64,000 nucleotides of DNA from an uncultured Sphingomonadaceae bacterium. GTDB taxonomy: Bacteria; Pseudomonadota; Alphaproteobacteria; Sphingomonadales; Sphingomonadaceae. This document shows positions 59,801 to 64,000 of this stretch, in pieces. Location of the stretch: NCBI GenBank assembly GCA_947493325.1, contig CANLQI010000002.1, forward strand, positions 372,001 through 436,000. The letters run 5' to 3'. A program made the translations under genes and the position numbers. The notes beneath the pieces were generated by a model. That model made no database searches and had not been told where the DNA came from. It was given only the letters and a program-made list of their open reading frames with translations. Within the stretch, counting starts at the first letter, position 1, and every line of letters begins with the position of its first letter.

Positions 59801-60574
59801 ATGAGCAAGATTTTAAAAGCCGTCAGTGCGGTGGCCATTGTGCTATCTACATCTGCAGCCGTTATCGGCACGGATATGACACTGGCGTTTGACAATGCGG
59901 CTGAAACAACAGCCACCGAATCCATTATTACGGCTTCCAATACTTCCAGCGCGCTGGAAACAGTTGTTGAATTGCAGAATGAGACAGCAGCTTCTGTACC
60001 TGCGACCAAAACGCAGGAAATAGCAGACACTCCGGTTACGACGGATGCCAAGGGCGAAGTGCTTACCGTTCAGCCATTGCCGGACGATTATGTCGAGCAT
60101 GACCCCAATGCCGTTCCAGTGCCTGCGCCTGTCGTAGAGGCTGCCGAAGCGCCGCGTACGGCATCTTCGCTGCGCAAGCTGGCCAAACAGTACAGCGTTC
60201 CGGCGAGCCTGAGCAAGGAAATGCATTGTCTGGCCGGCGCGGTGTATTTTGAATCGAAAGGTGAATCGCTCGAAGGCCAGCTCGCTGTTGCCAAAGTGAT
60301 CATCGCCCGTTCTGAATCGCGCCGCTTCCCGAACAGCTATTGCGGCGTTGTGTTTCAGCGCAGCCAGTTCTCTTTTGTACGCGGCGGCAAAATGCCCCGT
60401 ATCAGAAAAGGTGGCCGTGCCTGGAAAGAAGCAGTTAAAATTGCCCGCATCGCACATGATGACGCTTGGGAAAGCCGCGTTGAAGGTGCGCTTTTCTTCC
60501 ACGCACGCTATGTATCGCCGGGCTGGCGTCTGAAGCGTATGGGGCGGATTGAGAACCACATCTTCTATCGTTGA
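59801..60574 (+). CDS. Secreted cell-wall hydrolase, SleB-like
   Basis: The protein has 257 residues with a signal peptide (MSKILKAVSAVAIVLSTSAAV). The middle is an Ala/Thr/Pro/Glu-rich linker, and the C-terminal Hydrolase_2 (SleB) domain shows LSKEMHCLAGAVYFESKGES, with the presumed catalytic glutamate, SYCGVVFQRSQFSF and FFHARYVSPGW. It probably cleaves peptidoglycan glycan strands during growth or division. A terminator follows. A PhaR-like operator lies upstream, so it might be tied to the granule regulator. Confidence 0.85.
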   Translation: MSKILKAVSAVAIVLSTSAAVIGTDMTLAFDNAAETTATESIITASNTSSALETVVELQNETAASVPATKTQEIADTPVTTDAKGEVLTVQPLPDDYVEHDPNAVPVPAPVVEAAEAPRTASSLRKLAKQYSVPASLSKEMHCLAGAVYFESKGESLEGQLAVAKVIIARSESRRFPNSYCGVVFQRSQFSFVRGGKMPRIRKGGRAWKEAVKIARIAHDDAWESRVEGALFFHARYVSPGWRLKRMGRIENHIFYR

Positions 60575-60593
60575 TAGCGATGTTTTAAAGTTC

Positions 60594-60625
60594 AAAGGCC
60601 GGGCATAATGTCCGGCCTTTTTGTT
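60594..60625 (+). terminator. Rho-independent terminator after the cell-wall hydrolase
   Basis: AAAGGCCGG (60594-60602) pairs with CCGGCCTTT (60612-60620) around GCATAATGT, followed by TTGTTT. It also precedes the REP pair. Confidence 0.88.
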
Positions 60626-60650
60626 TGGAGGATGGAATTCCGTACATAAA

Positions 60651-60730
60651 CCGTCATTCCCGCGCAGGCGGGAATCTCCATCAGTCTGGCGCTAGGTTGT
60701 CTGAGATTCCCGCCTGCGCGGGAATGACGG
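60651..60730. repeat. Inverted pair of REP-like repeats, copies 6 and 7
   Basis: Two full copies face each other: 60651-60676 (CCGTCATTCCCGC...GCGGGAATC) and 60705-60730 (GATTCCCGC...GCGGGAATGACGG), 28 bases apart. The whole block can form either two small hairpins or one long one, as in BIME elements. It lies in the 187 bp between the cell-wall hydrolase and dapD, which converge here. Confidence 0.88.
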
Positions 60731-60761
60731 CTTCAAAGCCATGCCCATTTGACAGTCATAG

Positions 60762-61601
60762 TCAGTCGCGCAGCAGTTCGTTAATGCCGGTTTTGGAGCG
60801 GGTCTGCGCATCCACCGTTTTGACAATCACCGCGCAATATAGCGACGGGCCTGCGCTGCCATCGGGTAGAGGTTTGCCCGGCATTGCACCTGGAACCACC
60901 ACGGCATAATCGGGCACGCGGCCCATGTGCACTTCGCCGGTGGCGCGGTCGACAATTTTGGTCGATGCGCCCAGATAGACGCCCATGGACAGCACAGCCC
61001 CCTTGCCAACATGCACGCCTTCGGCCACTTCGCTGCGTGCGCCGACAAATGCGCCATCCTCAATCACCACTGGTTCCGCCTGCAACGGTTCAAGCACACC
61101 GCCAATGCCTGCGCCGCCCGAAATATGTACATTCTTACCGATTTGCGCGCAGCTGCCGACGGTGGCCCATGTATCGATCATTGTGCCTTCATCGACATAT
61201 GCTCCGATATTGATAAAGCTGGGCATCAGCACTGTATTGCGCCCGACGTGCGACCCGCGGCGCACGACAGCGCCCGGCACGGCGCGAAAGCCCGCTTCGC
61301 GGAACCGGTTCTCACCCCATCCCGCAAATTTGGAGGGCACTTTGTCAAACCATGTCGCATCACCCGGCCCGCCGCCAGTCAGCACATTGTCGTTCAGGCG
61401 GAATGACAATAGCACCGCTTTTTTCAGCCATTGGTTCACTTGCCAGCCATCGCCCGCGGGTTCGGCGACGCGCGCTTTGCCGCTGTCGAGCATTTCCAGC
61501 GCCGCATCCACGGCATCGCGCACTTCGCCTTTGGTGGTGATGGACACGCCATCACGCGCTTCCCATGCCGCGTCTATAATTGCCTGAATCTGGTCGCTCA
61601 T
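60762..61601 (-). CDS. dapD: Tetrahydrodipicolinate N-succinyltransferase
   Basis: DapD succinylates tetrahydrodipicolinate in the succinylase branch of lysine and meso-diaminopimelate synthesis. The 279 residues show the left-handed beta-helix hexapeptide repeats ([59 protein letters not shown], in parts) and the C-terminal [10 protein letters not shown]. The length is typical. It is followed on the minus strand by nothing in the window but the REP pair. Confidence 0.96.
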   Translation of the reverse strand: MSDQIQAIIDAAWEARDGVSITTKGEVRDAVDAALEMLDSGKARVAEPAGDGWQVNQWLKKAVLLSFRLNDNVLTGGGPGDATWFDKVPSKFAGWGENRFREAGFRAVPGAVVRRGSHVGRNTVLMPSFINIGAYVDEGTMIDTWATVGSCAQIGKNVHISGGAGIGGVLEPLQAEPVVIEDGAFVGARSEVAEGVHVGKGAVLSMGVYLGASTKIVDRATGEVHMGRVPDYAVVVPGAMPGKPLPDGSAGPSLYCAVIVKTVDAQTRSKTGINELLRD

Positions 61602-61611
61602 ATTCTTTCCT

Positions 61612-62286
61612 CTATTCTTTCAATGCTGCATTTATATCGCCGAGCCATTGCAGCAGGTCCGATATTTCATAGTCGATAAAATCCGGGTGTGCGCCCCTGT
61701 CGCCCCATTCCGAACCATTATTAATCCAAACCGTCGCCATGCCAAGCGTTTTGGCAGGTTCCAGGTTGCGGGCCATGTCCTCGATGAAAATGGATTGCGC
61801 AGGGTCTATATCAAACGCGGCCAGCATCCCGCGATAGGCCGGCATATCGGGCTTAGGCCGATAATCGCAGGCATGGATATCGTGAATATCCGTGAAAAGA
61901 TCCGCAAGACCCAGCTTTTTCAGGACGCGTGATGCATAGGTTCTGTCGGCATTGGTGAAAATATATTTCGCGCCGGGCAGGGCCATAATTTCTGCGTGCA
62001 GATCGGGTGCGGGCTGTAGCCGTGACAGATCGATATTATGCACAAAGTCCAGAAATTCGTGCGGGTCCACGCCTTCATGCCGCATCAATCCGGCCAGTGT
62101 CGTCCCATGGTTATGGAAATATTGTTTCTGGATGCGGTATGCTTCTTCGCGTCCGCATTGCAGGCGGTCGGCAATAAATATCCCCATTTTCTCGTCAATC
62201 AGCGCGAACAGGTTATTGGATGCCGGATACAGAGTGTTGTCGAGGTCAAAAACCCAATTGCGGATGGAAGAAAGCGGATGCGCCAT
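61612..62286 (-). CDS. HAD-family pyrimidine 5'-nucleotidase-like phosphatase
   Basis: The protein has 224 residues from ATG 62286. The HAD motifs are FDLDNTLYP (I, with nucleophile Asp), [18 protein letters not shown] (II) and [18 protein letters not shown] (III-IV). The pattern resembles TIGR01993 pyrimidine 5'-nucleotidases such as yeast Sdt1 relatives. The substrate is not proven by sequence. An upstream frame extension overlaps queG and is not used. dapD follows 10 bp downstream. Confidence 0.88.
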   Translation of the reverse strand: MAHPLSSIRNWVFDLDNTLYPASNNLFALIDEKMGIFIADRLQCGREEAYRIQKQYFHNHGTTLAGLMRHEGVDPHEFLDFVHNIDLSRLQPAPDLHAEIMALPGAKYIFTNADRTYASRVLKKLGLADLFTDIHDIHACDYRPKPDMPAYRGMLAAFDIDPAQSIFIEDMARNLEPAKTLGMATVWINNGSEWGDRGAHPDFIDYEISDLLQWLGDINAALKE

Positions 62287-62345
62287 GCCCGGATGCCTAA
62301 ACAGCGCAGGCGCAAAGGGCAAGCATTGATGGCGGGTAGTCGTTT

Positions 62346-63524
62346 CTACGCCTGCGAATCTGATTGTTCCGTGGGGCACTGCTCTGCCCATTCGGCGCTA
62401 AGCGAAGGTTCCACTTCCAAAGGGGCGCGCCTGCTACGTTCCGCATCAAAACATGTGCGATCAAGCTGCCCCAAAGCCCATATCGCCGCGCCGCGCACGA
62501 TATCGCTTTCATCGTCCAGCAATTCGCAGATCTGCGGGACATAGGCTGTGTTACCGCTATTGCCCGCCGCGATCAGGCTGTTGCGCACCATGCGCGCCCG
62601 CCCGCTGCGTTTAATTGGGGAGCCGGCAAATATCTGCCGAAACGCGGCATCGTCCATGGCCAGCAGTGCGGCAAGATCGGGCGCGGCCAGTTCCGCGCGC
62701 GGCAGATAGGCTTTGTTGCGCTGCGCCTGATCGGCAAATTTGTTCCACGGACATACTGCGAGACAATCATCACAGCCGTAGATATGATTGCCCATCGCAG
62801 CGCGATATCTGCGCGGGATCGGGCCTTTACTCTCGATCGTCAGGAAAGAAATACATGCCCTTGCATCGAGCTGATATGGCGCGGGAAATGCGTTCGTCGG
62901 GCAGATATCCTGACAGGCGGTGCAGCTTCCGCAATGGTCCTTTTCGGGGGCATCTTCGGGTAGCTCAGCGCCCACAAAAATGGCACCCAAAAACACCCAG
63001 CTGCCATGTGACGTGCTGACCAGATTGGTGTGTTTGCCCTGCCAGCCCAGGCCCGCCTGCGCGGCCAACGGTTTTTCGGAAACAGGCGCGGTATCGACAA
63101 AGACCTTGACCTGCGCACCGGTGCTGTCCACCACCCAGCGGGCGAGAGCTTTCAGGGCTTTTTTGACAGTCTTGTGGTAATCGGTGCCCTGAGCATAGAC
63201 TGAAATCCGCCCGTGATCGCGCGCGGTTTCGAGCCGCATAGGGTCCGCATCCGGGGCGTAGCTCATGCCCAGCATGATGGCGCTGCACGCGCCTTCCCAC
63301 AGGGTTTTTGGCTGGGCGCGCTCGGCCATACGATCCGCCATCCACGCCATGTCGCCATGTGCACCGTTTGCAACCCATTGCTTCAGGCGGGCACCATGTT
63401 CATCGGGCAACTGCGCCTGCGTGATACCCATGTGCACAAAGCCCAGCTGCTCGGCCTCCGCCTGTAGTGCAGCGCGCCATGCGAAAAAATCGCCGCGCGC
63501 AAATTTATCCTTGGCGGTTTCCAT
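62346..63524 (-). CDS. queG: Epoxyqueuosine reductase
   Basis: QueG reduces epoxyqueuosine to queuosine in tRNA, the final step of the modification, using cobalamin and two [4Fe-4S] clusters. The 392 residues contain the ferredoxin-like CGSCTACQDICPTNAFP and CDDCLAVCPWNKFA clusters, plus GWQGKHTNLVSTSHGSWVFLG of the cobalamin domain. A C-terminal HEAT-like repeat (DDESDIVRGAAIWALGQL) is present. The gene is divergent from the ABC transporter gene. Confidence 0.95.
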   Translation of the reverse strand: METAKDKFARGDFFAWRAALQAEAEQLGFVHMGITQAQLPDEHGARLKQWVANGAHGDMAWMADRMAERAQPKTLWEGACSAIMLGMSYAPDADPMRLETARDHGRISVYAQGTDYHKTVKKALKALARWVVDSTGAQVKVFVDTAPVSEKPLAAQAGLGWQGKHTNLVSTSHGSWVFLGAIFVGAELPEDAPEKDHCGSCTACQDICPTNAFPAPYQLDARACISFLTIESKGPIPRRYRAAMGNHIYGCDDCLAVCPWNKFADQAQRNKAYLPRAELAAPDLAALLAMDDAAFRQIFAGSPIKRSGRARMVRNSLIAAGNSGNTAYVPQICELLDDESDIVRGAAIWALGQLDRTCFDAERSRRAPLEVEPSLSAEWAEQCPTEQSDSQA

Positions 63525-63591
63525 AATTTCTGGCTACCCTGCGAAGCGGGGAGCTGTCCACACTGAAAAGGCCAAATGAGAAGGAATTCCA

Positions 63592-64000
63592 GTGAGCGCA
63601 AATGCAATCGAAGCGCGCGGACTTGTCAAATATTTTGATGATTTTTGCGCAGTGGATGGTGTCGATCTGACAGTGCCAGAGGGGAGTATTTTCGGAATAC
63701 TTGGCCCCAATGGCGCCGGCAAGACGACGACGCTGCGGATGCTGCTGGGCATTATCAACCCTGATAAAGGCAGCCGCTCCTTGTTAGGTGCGGACCGCCC
63801 GTTATCGGTGGCGCAGCAAGTCGGCTATCTGCCCGAAGAACGCGGCCTGTATCAGGCGATGAAAGCCTATGACGCGATTGCATTCATGGGGGCATTGCGA
63901 GGCTTACCGCTGAAAACCGGGCGGGAACGGGGACGGCAATTGCTGGAAGAAAACGGACTGGGTTACGCCGCCGATAAGGAAATACGGATGCTGTCGAAAG
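63592..64000 (+). CDS. ABC transporter ATP-binding protein (cut by window end)
   Basis: The visible 136 codons start at GTG 63592, with AAGGA six bases upstream. They contain Walker A GPNGAGKTTTLRMLLG, the Q-loop region VGYLPEERGLYQAMKAYDAI and the beginning of the LSK signature at the last codons. The LLGIINPDKG and PEERGLY text resembles the DUF4162/YhaQ-NatA type ATPases that pair with a two-subunit permease for export. The permease gene and the rest of the ATPase lie outside the window. Confidence 0.9.
   Translation, partial: MSANAIEARGLVKYFDDFCAVDGVDLTVPEGSIFGILGPNGAGKTTTLRMLLGIINPDKGSRSLLGADRPLSVAQQVGYLPEERGLYQAMKAYDAIAFMGALRGLPLKTGRERGRQLLEENGLGYAADKEIRMLSK

Noticed and set aside
60651-60730. 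Possible CRISPR repeats
   Set aside because: Copies are dispersed over the window and inverted rather than evenly spaced direct repeats, and there are no cas genes.
60625-60909. 94-codon plus-strand frame reading RHSRAGGNL...EIPACAGMT
   Set aside because: This is the translation of the inverted REP pair, a well-known annotation artefact; the rest runs antisense to dapD.

Overview
The window is about 64 kb of a circular-type alphaproteobacterial chromosome, most likely from Sphingomonadales. Support for this comes from the hemE / PPSR-family (DUF299) gene pair flanking a DnaA-box cluster, the mnmE-mnmG-rsmG-parA-parB block, HemJ instead of HemG or HemY, and small families (DUF6489, DUF1491, DUF6958, DUF3617) that I associate with this order. 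The genus is not determined. I see no rRNA or tRNA gene, no CRISPR array, no insertion sequence and no prophage. Coding density is high, and the only multi-copy element is a short palindromic repeat family (GATTCCCGC...GCGGGAATGACGG).

Layout. 0-8.3 kb: a MidA-type methyltransferase and lgt (minus), an acyl-CoA synthetase and glnD (plus), and a secreted PafA-type phosphatase (minus). 8.4-19.3 kb: DsbD; a 0.5 kb non-coding stretch with several stem-loops; a lipoprotein with a methyltransferase fold; uvrB; two lipoproteins; a DksA-type zinc-finger protein; a HerA-like ATPase; hemH. 19.3-26.5 kb: an orphan molybdenum hydroxylase large subunit, ApbC/Mrp, HflK-HflC, and a Do-type protease behind a heat-shock-like promoter. 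26.6-34.8 kb: genes for polyhydroxyalkanoate storage (acetoacetyl-CoA reductase, phasin, class I PHA synthase) interleaved with nnrE, murA and clpS. The phasin gene has a sigma70-type promoter overlapped and flanked by two copies of TTGCACTGCACAATAA, a likely PhaR operator. 34.8-42.8 kb: an atypical response regulator, lipid-metabolism enzymes, a membrane protein that appears to start on ATT, a radical SAM / DUF4130 DNA-repair pair and a flavoprotein.

42.8-60.6 kb is the replication-origin domain. Four parS sites lie among parB, parA, rsmG, mnmG and mnmE. rho, hemJ and hemE follow, then a 314-bp origin candidate at 53,654-53,967 with three perfect DnaA boxes and an AT-rich stretch. Next come the PPSR-family gene, maf, aroE, coaE and dnaQ in a tightly overlapping operon, then hpf, ptsN and a cell-wall hydrolase. 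Most genes on both sides of the origin point away from it. The right end holds dapD, a HAD nucleotidase, queG and the start of an ABC transporter ATPase cut by the window edge.

No wholly new multi-gene system stands out. The best leads are the origin and parS architecture, the PhaR-like operator set including a third copy in front of a cell-wall hydrolase gene, the phasin with a histone-like N-terminus and an internal start, the probable ATT start, and the phospho-acceptor-less response regulator behind two palindromes. All functional calls come from reading motifs; no database search was run.
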